DNA from: Neiella marina
GTDB taxonomy: Bacteria > Pseudomonadota > Gammaproteobacteria > Enterobacterales > Neiellaceae
NCBI RefSeq assembly: GCF_002165625.1
Contig: NZ_NGNS01000004.1
Coordinates: 1 to 64,000, forward strand
DNA: 64,000 nt
Direction of reading: 5' to 3'
Part shown: positions 28,313 through 36,989 of the stretch, in pieces
Numbering within the stretch: position 1 is the stretch's first letter
Layout: the number at the start of each line of letters is the position of its first letter
Notes under the pieces: model-generated
Told to the model about the DNA's origin: nothing
Database searches by the model: none
The model's input: the letters and a program-made list of their open reading frames with translations, nothing else
Position numbers and translations under genes: made by a program

Positions 28313-29536
28313 CTACTCAAATCGCAGCGCTTCGATTGGATCGAGATTGGCCGCTTTATACGCCGGATAAAAGCCAAAGCCAACGCCGATGAGCGCCGTG
28401 CCCACCACGCTAATCAGCATAATTACCGGTGACAGCGCCATGCTCCAGCCCATGCCGTACTGCATCAACATCACCGCCAACAACGAGATGGTCACCCCAA
28501 GCAACGCGCCGATCACGCACAACACCACACTCTCAATTAGAAATTGACTCAGTATCGCTCGCGGCTTAGCACCTACGGCCATTCGCAAGCCAATTTCTCG
28601 TGTTCGCTCTGTCACACTCACCAGCATAATATTCATCACGCCAATACCACCAACCAATAGCGACACTCCGGCAACACCAGCCAACAGCGAAGAGAACACG
28701 CGGTTTGCTTCCGCCCTAGTGGATAACATGGCGGATAAATTCATGATCGAGAACGCGGTTTGGCCGGCGGCGATGCGATGGCGTTGATTCAGCAGACGCT
28801 CAATTTCCTCAGTGACAAATGCCATATTGTCTTCTTGGTCAACGGCAACCACTAAACGGCTTACCCGATTGATGTCTTTTCCTGATTTTCCGACCACGCG
28901 ACGATTGGCAGTGGTCAGCGGCATAATGACAATATCGTCCTGATCAAAACCACGCATGTCTTGGCCCTTTGCTGCCAGCAAGCCAATAATCCTTAAAGGA
29001 ATTTTATTAACCCGCACGGTTTCACCGACAGCAAATGTTGGATCACCAAATAACTGAGTCGCGACAGAGTGACCGATTAAAACCACTTTGGCGCCACTAC
29101 GCACTTCACTCTCGGTATAAGCTCGCCCATCGGCAATTTGCCAGTTGCTAGCAGTCAGCAAATCAACATTGGCGCCTTGAATACCGGTATTCCAGTTTTG
29201 GTTGCCATAGACAATCTGAGCTTGGCCGCGGTTATATGCGCCAACGGCAACAACTTCTGGCAGTTCATTTTTTATCGCATCGGCATCAGATATGTATAAA
29301 CGGTTCACATTACCCGCCGCGCCAGTTGCACCTACGCTTCGTATTGCTTCAGCGCGGACCATGAGAATATTGGTGCCCAAGCTTTTGATCTGCTCTTCCA
29401 CTTGCCGTTGGGCACCTTCCCCCAAAGCAAACATAATGATCACCGCACTGATGCCGATGATGATGCCTAAGGTGGTTAGGATCGAACGCATTAGATTTCG
29501 TCGCAGCGAAATGAGCGCAGTCGCCAACTGATTCAT
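28313..29536 (-). CDS. MacB-type ABC transporter permease
   Basis: 407-residue permease with an N-terminal transmembrane helix (SILTTLGIIIGISAVIIMFAL), a large periplasmic domain (about 50-280), and three C-terminal helices ending in YPAYKAANLDPIEALRFE, the FtsX/MacB_PCD pattern. Blocks VSVTERTREIGLRMAVGAKPRAIL are typical. In E. coli MacB the ATPase is fused; here it is a separate gene upstream, with TAATG coupling. It probably exports or extracts a lipoprotein, peptide or macrolide-like compound together with the adaptor and an outer-membrane channel encoded elsewhere. Confidence 0.9.
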   Translation of the reverse strand: MNQLATALISLRRNLMRSILTTLGIIIGISAVIIMFALGEGAQRQVEEQIKSLGTNILMVRAEAIRSVGATGAAGNVNRLYISDADAIKNELPEVVAVGAYNRGQAQIVYGNQNWNTGIQGANVDLLTASNWQIADGRAYTESEVRSGAKVVLIGHSVATQLFGDPTFAVGETVRVNKIPLRIIGLLAAKGQDMRGFDQDDIVIMPLTTANRRVVGKSGKDINRVSRLVVAVDQEDNMAFVTEEIERLLNQRHRIAAGQTAFSIMNLSAMLSTRAEANRVFSSLLAGVAGVSLLVGGIGVMNIMLVSVTERTREIGLRMAVGAKPRAILSQFLIESVVLCVIGALLGVTISLLAVMLMQYGMGWSMALSPVIMLISVVGTALIGVGFGFYPAYKAANLDPIEALRFE

Positions 29537-30285
29537 TAGCTTCCCTCCGCTCGCGGCACATGAGTTTGACGCATTGTCGGCGTATCTTGCAGCAGACAGC
29601 CATCACGGACCATGACAATTCTGTCAGCCTGCTCCGCTACTTCCATTTCGTGGGTCACCAACACCACCGTGTGGCCAGCTTGATTCAGTTGACGAAACAG
29701 CGCCATGATTTCCGCGCTAGTGTGGGTATCCAAAGCGCCAGTTGGTTCATCGGCCAATAGAATATCGGGGCGATTGATTAGCGCCCGAGCAATTGCGACG
29801 CGCTGTTGCTGGCCACCCGATAACTGGCTTGGGTGATTATCCAAACGATCACCAAGACCAACTGACTGCAGGCATTTGGTAGCGCGTTCGTCAGCATCAG
29901 CAACCGCAGAATCATGATACATCAACGGCATTTTTACGTTGTCCAGTGCCGATGTACGAGCCAACAAATTGAATTGCTGAAAAACGAAACCAATATGATC
30001 ACGGCGTATATCGGCCAACTCAGCTTTAGACATTCCTATGGTCGATTGTCCAAGTATTTTTAGCTGCCCCTGCTCCGGGGTCATCAAACAGCCAATCAAG
30101 TTCATTAAGGTGGACTTGCCAGAACCCGATGGACCAATAATGGCAACCATTTCCCCGGGCATAACTGTTAAATCAATACCTTTTAACACCCGGAATCGCT
30201 CACCGGCCATGGGAAAACTATGGCTCAGTTGCTGACACTCGATAGTTGCAGTGATTGGTTGCTGAGTCGTTAGCGGTCGATTCAT
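29536..30285 (-). CDS. MacB-type ABC transporter ATP-binding protein
   Basis: 249-residue ABC ATPase of the LolD/MacB class: Walker [11 protein letters not shown]-loop VFQQFNLL, signature [15 protein letters not shown], Walker [13 protein letters not shown], and the switch His in VLVTHEME. It is coupled to both neighbours: its ATG overlaps the adaptor stop as ATGA and its stop overlaps the permease start as TAATG. It energises the permease on the cytoplasmic side. Confidence 0.93.
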   Translation of the reverse strand: MNRPLTTQQPITATIECQQLSHSFPMAGERFRVLKGIDLTVMPGEMVAIIGPSGSGKSTLMNLIGCLMTPEQGQLKILGQSTIGMSKAELADIRRDHIGFVFQQFNLLARTSALDNVKMPLMYHDSAVADADERATKCLQSVGLGDRLDNHPSQLSGGQQQRVAIARALINRPDILLADEPTGALDTHTSAEIMALFRQLNQAGHTVVLVTHEMEVAEQADRIVMVRDGCLLQDTPTMRQTHVPRAEGS

Positions 30286-31673
30286 TGGTTGGCGGCCCTT
30301 ATTTGGGTAACCACTTGCTCACCGGTCAAATCAGGCTTTAACACAGCGGTGTGCGATTCATCGCTGATTCCGAGTTGCACCTGAACTTTTTCTAGCTCGC
30401 CTCCCCTGACCAACAACAAATGACCCAAGCGTAATTTACCTGAACGGAGTTGTGCTCTCATTTCCAGCTGCTCTGGTGTCAGGATTTCCGCTAGTACCTG
30501 CTCCATCCGTTGGCGTTGTTGCTCAGCAGCACTGCGGCCAAAGGACGAACCGGGTTTAGGCAGTTTTTCTCGTAGCGCTTGGCGTTGCTGCTGAGAAAGC
30601 CCAAGTTGCTGAAGTTGCCCCATCGGTCCCCGAGATTTGGACTGACTCTGTTGGCCAAAACGATCTGCAGCTCGCAGTGCCGCGTTAGGTACTCGCTGGA
30701 CGTCACGCAAGCTATCAATTGCAATTTCCAAATTAGCGGTCATTCCCGGTAGCAATAAGCCAGTTCGATTGACGGCATTAATCACCACGGTATAGCTGAC
30801 AACACCAGAATCCGATTGCGGCGCTTTGCGGATTTGCCGAACCTCACCGCGAAAACTACGTTCAGGAAAGGCATCGACGGTGAATGTCACCCGTTGATTA
30901 AGCGCGACTTGGCCAATATCCGATTCATCAATGTAGGCTTCAATCTCCATTTCAGATAGATCTTTAGCAAGGGTAAACAGCTCAGGAGTGTTGTAACTTG
31001 AGGCCACCGTTTGGCCTGCTTCAATCGTTCGATCAATGACAAAGCCATCGATGGGAGAACGGATCTCGGTCCGTTCGAGCTGGATCTTTGCTTGCTCGAG
31101 ACTGGCTTGATTGCTCGCTTTGGTGGCGCGCAGAATACTCAGTTGCGCATTTGCTTGCTGCCACGCCAAATCACTAACATCAACTTCGGTTTGGTAACTA
31201 TCGAGCTCGTCCTCAGAGATATGGTTTGCTGCCACTAACCCTTCGACTCGCGCGAGGTTTCGCTTACTTTGCTCGAAGTTAACCTTGGCTTGCTTTATGA
31301 CAATTTGTTGCAGCTCAATATCGGCAACTGTCTTGTCTAGCTGAGCTTGAGCTTGCGCCACTTGAGCGGCGAAAGTGCGAGGATCGATGAGAGCTAAAAG
31401 CTGTCCCGCTTTGACCGAATCATTAAAGTCGACATGAACCTCGGTTACTTGACCTGACAACTGAGCGCCGACAACAACATCATCAACGGCTGCCAGTGTA
31501 CCAGTGGCACTGACCCTGTTCTCGATGTTGCCATGGCCAATCTGTTCTGCCTTGTAGGCAGCATTAGTAGCAGAACCAGTAGCGGAACCTCTTGTGCCAA
31601 CCAAGGCAATAGAGATAATCATCAAGACACTGACTACGACAGCGCCGATCCAAATATTTTTACTCATAACCAT
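30282..31673 (-). CDS. MacA-type periplasmic adaptor with an extra LTxxQ segment
   Basis: 463-residue HlyD/MacA membrane-fusion protein: N-terminal anchor (about 5-26), lipoyl halves (VVVGAQLSGQVTEV and ERTEIRSPIDGFVIDR), a long coiled-coil hairpin at about 105-200, and beta-barrel blocks (YIDESDIGQVALNQRVTFTVDAFP). Between VPNAALRAA and the closing domain lies about 75 residues rich in Gln/Arg (338-412) with GLSQQQRQ and LTPEQLEM, absent from E. coli MacA and like the LTxxQ motifs of Spy/CpxP. ATG 31673 is used; ATG 31667 is possible. First gene of a three-gene export operon. Confidence 0.88.
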   Translation of the reverse strand: MVMSKNIWIGAVVVSVLMIISIALVGTRGSATGSATNAAYKAEQIGHGNIENRVSATGTLAAVDDVVVGAQLSGQVTEVHVDFNDSVKAGQLLALIDPRTFAAQVAQAQAQLDKTVADIELQQIVIKQAKVNFEQSKRNLARVEGLVAANHISEDELDSYQTEVDVSDLAWQQANAQLSILRATKASNQASLEQAKIQLERTEIRSPIDGFVIDRTIEAGQTVASSYNTPELFTLAKDLSEMEIEAYIDESDIGQVALNQRVTFTVDAFPERSFRGEVRQIRKAPQSDSGVVSYTVVINAVNRTGLLLPGMTANLEIAIDSLRDVQRVPNAALRAADRFGQQSQSKSRGPMGQLQQLGLSQQQRQALREKLPKPGSSFGRSAAEQQRQRMEQVLAEILTPEQLEMRAQLRSGKLRLGHLLLVRGGELEKVQVQLGISDESHTAVLKPDLTGEQVVTQIRAANQ

Positions 31674-31678
31674 CAATC

Positions 31679-31701
31679 ACCATGCAACCTAATTGCATGG
31701 T
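31679..31701 (-). promoter_or_regulatory. Inverted repeat covering the macA-type leader
   Basis: ACCATGCAA-5 nt-TTGCATGGT, perfect 9-bp arms, ending six nt before the adaptor ATG at 31673. It overlaps the only ribosome-binding-site-like sequence (GGTGAT). It could be a repressor operator or an mRNA hairpin limiting translation. Confidence 0.55.
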
Positions 31702-31917
31702 AGAACGGCCTATCGCCGCTATAAATCGCTTTTACAGTTCTTTACTCTAGATGTAAAAAAACGGTTAACTGAGTGAATCGCAAGCTTTAGCCCCCTTCAA
31801 CTTTGAGGACTGTTATCAGCCAGTAAGATCTGCGCCTGGGGCGTCGGCCAATACGGCCAGATTTACCGCCACCATCAAATTCAAGTGCGAGATCAAATTC
31901 TACGGCCTTGTATTAGC

Positions 31918-31923
31918 TATAAT
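31918..31923 (+). promoter_or_regulatory. Candidate -10 element for rsgA transcript
   Basis: Perfect TATAAT about 37 nt before a 13-codon reading frame and about 200 nt before rsgA. No good -35 element is seen. Confidence 0.45.
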
Positions 31924-31959
31924 TCGCCTGTGCTCAACAACTACCTATAGGAGAATTTG

Positions 31960-32001
31960 ATGATTGTGTTGAATACCCACCCGGCCAAGGCTGCAATTTA
32001 G
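31960..32001 (+). CDS. Possible 13-residue leader peptide before rsgA
   Basis: ATG preceded by TAGGAG at 5-7 nt spacing (AGGAGAATTTG), giving MIVLNTHPAKAAI and a TAG stop. It is the first frame after the TATAAT at 31918. Between it and rsgA lie two hairpins: CCCGGT...ACCGGG near 32037-32059 and CTCTGTG-AAGA-CACAGAG at about 32085-32102. It may be a regulatory leader; there is no run of a single amino acid codon. Confidence 0.35.
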   Translation: MIVLNTHPAKAAI

Positions 32002-32125
32002 AGAACCACCAACACCTCTCTGTTTGCCTGCTTTTGCCCGGTGCTGTCTAAACCGGGGCTAACTAATTGTGCCCTTATCTTTCTCTGTGAAGACACAGAG
32101 TCGATCTGTTTACACAGGCAACACA

Positions 32126-33184
32126 ATGAATTCATCAATTTTGCGCAACCAATTAGGTTGGCAACCATTTTTTCAGCAACAATTGGCGCTGGAAGAATAT
32201 CAAGACACCATTTTTGCTCGTATCGTCGCTCATCACCGCAGTGAATATCTGTTGTTATCCGAGTCCTTTCCGGCAGTGAAGCCCATTCATCACCTACCAA
32301 TCAGCAATCAGCTACCAGAGCTTACTGTCGGTGACTGGGTGTTACTCGATCGTCAGCTTGGTTTTGTTCGTCGTCTCGAGCGAAAATCACTGTTTCGCCG
32401 CAAAGCCGCCGGCCCCAAGATAAAAACACAATTGATTGCCGCCAACATCGATACTGTTTTTATCATGAGCTCGGTTAACCATGATTTTAACCTCAGCCGT
32501 ATCGAACGGTACTTAGCGCTGGCTCATGAGGCGCAAGTAGAGCCGGTAGTGGTACTCACCAAACAGGACTTGTCTGATAACTCAGAACAAAAGCGTTATC
32601 AGGTTCAACAACTGGACTCTATGCTTGCTGTCGAGAGCATTAACGCCCTCGATTCTATTAGCTGCGAATGCTTGAATTACTGGAATCGACCGGGACAAAC
32701 ACTTGCACTATTAGGTTCGTCAGGGGTAGGAAAGTCGACGCTAGCGAACACCCTTATGGGTCAGTCGGCACAACTAACTGGGGCCATTCGCCAAGACGAT
32801 AGCAAAGGCCGCCACACAACCACTGCCAGAACCATGCACTTGCTGCCATCAGGCGCAGTGTTGGTGGATACTCCTGGCATGCGAGAGTTGCAGTTAACAG
32901 ACTGCGAGCAAGGTGTAATGCAGGCTTTTGCTGACGTCGATGCATTGGCGCAGCAATGCCGATTTAGCGATTGTCGACACAACGGCGAGCCGGGCTGTGC
33001 CATCCAACAAGCAATCGATTCCGGTGCGCTTGAACAGCGGCGGTTTGATAACTTTATCAAGTTACTTACTGAGCAAGCCAGAAACAGTGCCACATTGGCT
33101 CAACTTCGTGCTAAAGACAAAGCATTTGGCAAGATGGTAAAAACCGTCGGTGCGGTCTCAAGGCAAATCAAAAAGGGATTCTAA
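32126..33184 (+). CDS. rsgA: Ribosome small-subunit-dependent GTPase RsgA
   Basis: 352-residue circularly permuted GTPase acting in late 30S maturation. The permuted order is visible: G4 VVVLTKQD comes before G1 LGSSGVGKSTL and G3 VDTPGMRE. An N-terminal OB-fold (about 30-110) and the C-terminal zinc knuckle (CRFSDCRHNGEPGC) complete it. The start is the ATG giving MNSSILRNQLGW; the longer frame reads through leader hairpins. The opening LGWQPFFQQQL is typical of the RsgA subgroup found as a second copy in some gammaproteobacteria, and orn/psd neighbours of the canonical gene are absent, so this may be a paralogue. Confidence 0.9.
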   Translation: MNSSILRNQLGWQPFFQQQLALEEYQDTIFARIVAHHRSEYLLLSESFPAVKPIHHLPISNQLPELTVGDWVLLDRQLGFVRRLERKSLFRRKAAGPKIKTQLIAANIDTVFIMSSVNHDFNLSRIERYLALAHEAQVEPVVVLTKQDLSDNSEQKRYQVQQLDSMLAVESINALDSISCECLNYWNRPGQTLALLGSSGVGKSTLANTLMGQSAQLTGAIRQDDSKGRHTTTARTMHLLPSGAVLVDTPGMRELQLTDCEQGVMQAFADVDALAQQCRFSDCRHNGEPGCAIQQAIDSGALEQRRFDNFIKLLTEQARNSATLAQLRAKDKAFGKMVKTVGAVSRQIKKGF

Positions 33185-33204
33185 CTAAGCGATCCGCCTT
33201 TTAG

Positions 33205-33238
33205 GCTAATGAAGCCACCTTGGGGTGGCTTCATTAGC
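33205..33238 (+). terminator. Strong stem-loop after rsgA
   Basis: Perfect 15-bp stem GCTAATGAAGCCACC / GGTGGCTTCATTAGC with a TTGG loop, 20 nt after the rsgA stop. It lacks a T run on the plus strand, so it may protect the 3' end as much as terminate. Confidence 0.65.
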
Positions 33239-33267
33239 AAATAAAACAATCGACCTAATCACCATGC

Positions 33268-33273
33268 TACTAT
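33268..33273 (+). promoter_or_regulatory. Candidate extended -10 for the MFS gene
   Basis: TGC-TACTAT, an extended -10 element about 32 nt before the ATG; no matching -35. Confidence 0.35.
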
Positions 33274-33304
33274 TGCCCTTCAGCTAATCTTTGCCCCTAC
33301 TAAC

Positions 33305-34474
33305 ATGTTTCGAATCGCTCGTACGCCACAGCACTTATTGTTGTGCATGATGTTTTTGATGTCATTTGGCTTTGCCACTTGGATGGTGCTGTTAAATAAC
33401 TTTGTCGTCGAACGTGCCCAGTTCACTGGTGTTGAGATCGGCATCTTGCAGAGTGTTAGGGAAATTCCAGGGTTTCTCGCTTTTACCGCGATCTTCATCT
33501 TGTTGTTAATCCGCGAACAATCTTTTGCTTTATTGTCACTTGCCATCATGTTCATTGGCATCTTGCTGACCGGGTTCTTTCCAAGTGCAATGGGCTTGTA
33601 TATCACCACGGTCATTATGTCGATTGGCTTTCATTACTTTGAAACCATCAACAAATCACTGACGCTGCAATGGCTTGATAAAAAAGACACTGCAGAGTTC
33701 ATGGGGCAAGCTTTATCAATCAAGGCAATTGCATCGTTATCGGCTTACGGTTTGATTTGGCTAATCATGGGCCAGTTGGGAGTCGATTATGTCTGGGTTT
33801 ATGCCTTGGTCGGCGGCTTAGGTATCATCGCGACTATAGCGGTTGTGGTGTACTTCAAAAACTTTGCCCAACATGCCAGCCAGCACAAAAAACTGATCTT
33901 CCGTCAACGCTATTGGCTCTACTACGCATTGGTATTTCTCAGCGGTGCTCGGCGCCAAATCTTTGTTGTATTCGCTGGCTTCATGATGGTCGAAAAGTTT
34001 GGCTATAGCGTCAGCCAAATCAGTACGCTGTTTATTGCCAACTATGTTTTTAATTTTCTATTTGCCAAAAAAATCGGCGCATTTATCGGCCGGGTTGGCG
34101 AACGCCGAGCATTGGTAATTGAATATGTGGGCTTAATCTTGGTGTTTGGCGGCTATGCTGTGGTTGACAATGCCAATATGGCTGCAGCGCTGTACATCAT
34201 TGATCATCTATTTTTTGCCTTTGCCATTGCGATAAACACTTACTTCCAAAAGATCGCTGATCCGCGTGATATTGCCTCATCGGCAAGCGTCAGCTTCACC
34301 ATTAACCACATAGCAGCAGTTGTCATCCCTGCTCTTTTAGGCGTGGTATGGATTTATTCACAAGCGGCAGTATTTTTGATCGGAGCAGGCTTTGCAGTGG
34401 CATCTTTATTGTTGGCCAGCTGCATTCCTGCCAAGCCAGAAGCTGGCAATGAGGTGGTGTGGGCTAGAGGCTAA
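33305..34474 (+). CDS. Major facilitator superfamily transporter
   Basis: 389-residue polytopic membrane protein with about 11-12 hydrophobic segments, opening with LLLCMMFLMSFGFATWMVLLNNFVVERAQFTGVEIGILQSVREIPGF, an MFS_1-like first half. The inner loop after helix 6 (FKNFAQHASQHKKLIFRQRYWLYY) marks the midpoint. No drug-efflux or sugar motif allows a substrate call. It appears monocistronic: rsgA upstream is closed by a stem-loop and its own stop codon lies in a 22-nt palindrome. Confidence 0.85.
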   Translation: MFRIARTPQHLLLCMMFLMSFGFATWMVLLNNFVVERAQFTGVEIGILQSVREIPGFLAFTAIFILLLIREQSFALLSLAIMFIGILLTGFFPSAMGLYITTVIMSIGFHYFETINKSLTLQWLDKKDTAEFMGQALSIKAIASLSAYGLIWLIMGQLGVDYVWVYALVGGLGIIATIAVVVYFKNFAQHASQHKKLIFRQRYWLYYALVFLSGARRQIFVVFAGFMMVEKFGYSVSQISTLFIANYVFNFLFAKKIGAFIGRVGERRALVIEYVGLILVFGGYAVVDNANMAAALYIIDHLFFAFAIAINTYFQKIADPRDIASSASVSFTINHIAAVVIPALLGVVWIYSQAAVFLIGAGFAVASLLLASCIPAKPEAGNEVVWARG

Positions 34475-34485
34475 TTAGCCTCTAG
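34464..34485. terminator. 22-nt perfect palindrome over the MFS stop codon
   Basis: CTAGAGGCTAA/TTAGCCTCTAG reads identically on both strands; the MFS TAA stop is 34472-34474. It sits between converging genes and may act as a bidirectional terminator, though it lacks T runs. Confidence 0.45.
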
Positions 34486-34491
34486 TGTGCG

Positions 34492-34794
34492 CTAACCAAA
34501 CTTCGCTTCTCGTTTAGCGATTCCGCGGCGTATCGAGTGAACGATTCGCATCGTTCTGCGCGGCCTACTCTTTCTGGCCAGCTTTCTTTGTAACGCTACG
34601 CAACGAGGAAAAGTCAGCCACGTTAATAGGATCATCGCCAACGCAACAACCGCTGTCAGGGCGTTTTGGCCAAACAACTCACCATAACCTCTGAAATCAC
34701 TAATAAAGACAAATGACGCCAGAAACGCAACTACCATAGGTAGTCTCAAAACATTAATTAATACTTCATCCTTGAGGTTTGAATCTCGGAACAT
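34492..34794 (-). CDS. Small membrane protein, unknown function
   Basis: 100 residues with two hydrophobic helices (about 17-34 and 44-60) followed by a strongly basic cytoplasmic-type tail (RKLARKSRPRRTMRIVHSIRRG). A GGAG lies 8 nt before the ATG, which supports it as a real gene. No family recognised. It converges with the MFS gene. Confidence 0.6.
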   Translation of the reverse strand: MFRDSNLKDEVLINVLRLPMVVAFLASFVFISDFRGYGELFGQNALTAVVALAMILLTWLTFPRCVALQRKLARKSRPRRTMRIVHSIRRGIAKREAKFG

Positions 34795-35252
34795 ATCAAC
34801 AACTCCAAAACAAAACTCACCTCAGACCACAGTCAACAGCAACAACAGTTAACAGCTCATTAACACTGCCAATACTTATAAAAAACGCTGCTAGTTAAAA
34901 CATTGGTTACTGCGTTTATAGACCCAGATCAGGTCTAAAAGTTCCGTTTGCTTATCCTCAGTGCTTTGGATCACAAAAACACATAATGCAAAGGATGCTT
35001 TCAAAGCATGTTCTGGAGGATAAATTGTAGATGCCTGTTGGCTGAAAGCATGGCCAAGCTATTTATTTTTTGCGGTCCACAGCGCTGCCATAACTTGCCT
35101 CAGCTCTGACTGTCTCCTCTCCAAACTAACTTTGGCTGTGATCGCATCAAGACAAACGTACAGCTTCATAAATCTGAAATCCTGCCGCGATATTTCCGTC
35201 ACACAAGCGTCATATGGTGTGCGAGGTTAGCTGATACCGAGGTTCGATTTTT
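34795..35252. other. Intergenic region upstream of the olsF-like gene
   Basis: A 458-bp divergent gap. I see no gene in it; the longest frames lack ribosome-binding sites. It carries the Pho-box-like repeats listed separately at 35163-35213 and a short hairpin AGACC...GGTCT (about 34920-34937). Confidence 0.4.
35163..35213 (+). promoter_or_regulatory. Candidate Pho box array before olsF-like gene
   Basis: CCGTCAC-ACAA-GCGTCAT (35196-35213) has the PhoB architecture of two 7-mers separated by 4 bp (consensus CTGTCAT), matching 5 of 7 in each. Three further degenerate 7-mers continue upstream at exact 11-bp steps (35163, 35174, 35185; the best is CTGAAAT). It ends 39 bp before the start codon of a gene whose relatives are phosphate-controlled. 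Confidence 0.5.
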
Positions 35253-36986
35253 ATGTTTACTGTTGATCAAGTCATTCGCGATAACTACCCCGCATTAGAG
35301 CAAAAACCATGGCTTGCTAAACCGCTAAAAGGTTTGCTGCGACGATTGCTTCATGAGCGCGACATCAACGATTTTGCGGAAAAGTATCCACATTTAAATG
35401 GTCTTGATTTCGTTGAAAAGGTGCTCGACTACTTCAGTTTTAGTTACAGCATCAGTGACCGCGATAAAGCACGCATTCCTGCCACTGGTCGTGTCGTCAT
35501 CATCGCCAACCACCCTATCGGTTCGCTCGATGGCTTGGCGCTACTCAAGTTAGTTGCTGAGATCCGCGGCGATGTCAAAGCAGTGGTCAATGAACTGTTG
35601 ATGAACGTCAAGCCACTAACTCCGATGTTGTTACCGGTGAATAATATGACAGGTAACACCGCAAAAGAATGCCTAAAAAACATCGAAAATCACCTGCAAG
35701 GTGACGGCGCTCTAATCATATTTCCTGCTGGTGAAGTATCTCGCTTACAACCCACTGGCGTGAAGGACACCCGCTGGCGTTCAGGATTTTTGAAAATGGC
35801 AACGCAAACTCAAGCGCCAATTGTGCCCATGTTTGTCAGTGGCCGAAATTCAGCGTTGTTTTACAGTGCGTCGATGATTTACAAACCGCTATCAACGGTA
35901 CTACTGGTCAAAGAAATGTTTCGTCAGCGCGATAAAAATCTGACGGTTAAGGTTGGCGAGCCCATTCCTTACGAAAGCTATTCGAGCCTGAACATGCCAA
36001 ATCGCGAACGGGTGAAGTTGTTCAAACGCCACCTCTATCGAATTGCCAAAGGTCGTAAGGGTCTATTCAAGACATTTTCAGCTATTGCTCATCCAGAAAG
36101 CCGAGCTGAGTTAAAACAAGCCATCGAACAATGTGAGCGTTTGGGAGAAACCGGTGATGGTAAACAAATATATCTTTACCGATTTACCGAAAGCTCGCCC
36201 ATTATGCGAGAAATTGGCCGCTTGCGAGAAGTATCGTTTCGCGCAGTAGGCGAAGGCACGGGCGAACGCAGGGACATGGATTCTTACGATGCCCATTACT
36301 TACACTTAGTACTTTGGGATCGCGAGGATCTCGAAATCGTTGGCGCCTACCGCTTGGCGGATACCCAACGGGTCATTGACGAGAAAGGTTTACCGGGGCT
36401 CTACACCAGTTCCCTATTCGATTTTGATAAACAAATGGACAAGTACTTGCCCCAAGGTGTTGAGCTGGGACGTTCATTTGTTCAACCTCGTTATTGGGGT
36501 AAACGTTCATTAGACTATCTTTGGTATGGCATTGGCGCCTTTCTGGTCAAGTATCCAGGCTATCGCTACCTATTCGGCCCCGTTAGCATCAGCAATAGCT
36601 TTCCCAAACCTGCGCGCGACTTGCTCGTGTTTTTCTACAAGCTGTACTTTTCCAGCAAAGAGCCTATTGCCCATTCTCGCCAGCCTTATGGTATCGCCGA
36701 TGACACCATGCAAACTTTGAAAGCGACCTTTTCTGGGACCGACTATAAAGAAGACTTTACTCAGCTGAAGCACCTTCTGGCCAACATGGGCGTATCGGTA
36801 CCAACACTTTACAAACAATATACAGAAGTTGCTGAACAAGACGGTGTCCAGTTCTTGGATTTCGGCATCGACCCTGACTTTGCTGATTGTGTCGATGGCT
36901 TGGTGCTAGTTGATATTGAAAAACTCAAAGCTAAGAAACGCGCCCGATATATGGGGGCCACGGAAAATCCACAATCAGCAGCATAG
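35253..36986 (+). CDS. Bifunctional acyltransferase, OlsF-like (ornithine lipid synthesis)
   Basis: 577 residues in two acyltransferase modules. The N-terminal PlsC-like part (about 60-270) has IIANHPIGSLDG near residue 86, a variant of the NHxxxxD block, and FPAGEVSR near 159. The C-terminal part (about 310-470) is the OlsB/hemolysin-type GNAT domain: IGRLREVSFRAVGEGTG, RDMDSYDAHYLHLVLWD, EIVGAYRLAD, VELGRSFVQPRYW. This order matches OlsF, which in Serratia and Vibrio makes the phosphorus-free ornithine lipid: the C-terminal domain N-acylates ornithine and the N-terminal domain adds the second acyl chain. A Pho-box-like array lies upstream, consistent with induction on phosphate starvation. 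Confidence 0.82.
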   Translation: MFTVDQVIRDNYPALEQKPWLAKPLKGLLRRLLHERDINDFAEKYPHLNGLDFVEKVLDYFSFSYSISDRDKARIPATGRVVIIANHPIGSLDGLALLKLVAEIRGDVKAVVNELLMNVKPLTPMLLPVNNMTGNTAKECLKNIENHLQGDGALIIFPAGEVSRLQPTGVKDTRWRSGFLKMATQTQAPIVPMFVSGRNSALFYSASMIYKPLSTVLLVKEMFRQRDKNLTVKVGEPIPYESYSSLNMPNRERVKLFKRHLYRIAKGRKGLFKTFSAIAHPESRAELKQAIEQCERLGETGDGKQIYLYRFTESSPIMREIGRLREVSFRAVGEGTGERRDMDSYDAHYLHLVLWDREDLEIVGAYRLADTQRVIDEKGLPGLYTSSLFDFDKQMDKYLPQGVELGRSFVQPRYWGKRSLDYLWYGIGAFLVKYPGYRYLFGPVSISNSFPKPARDLLVFFYKLYFSSKEPIAHSRQPYGIADDTMQTLKATFSGTDYKEDFTQLKHLLANMGVSVPTLYKQYTEVAEQDGVQFLDFGIDPDFADCVDGLVLVDIEKLKAKKRARYMGATENPQSAA

Positions 36987-36989
36987 CAT

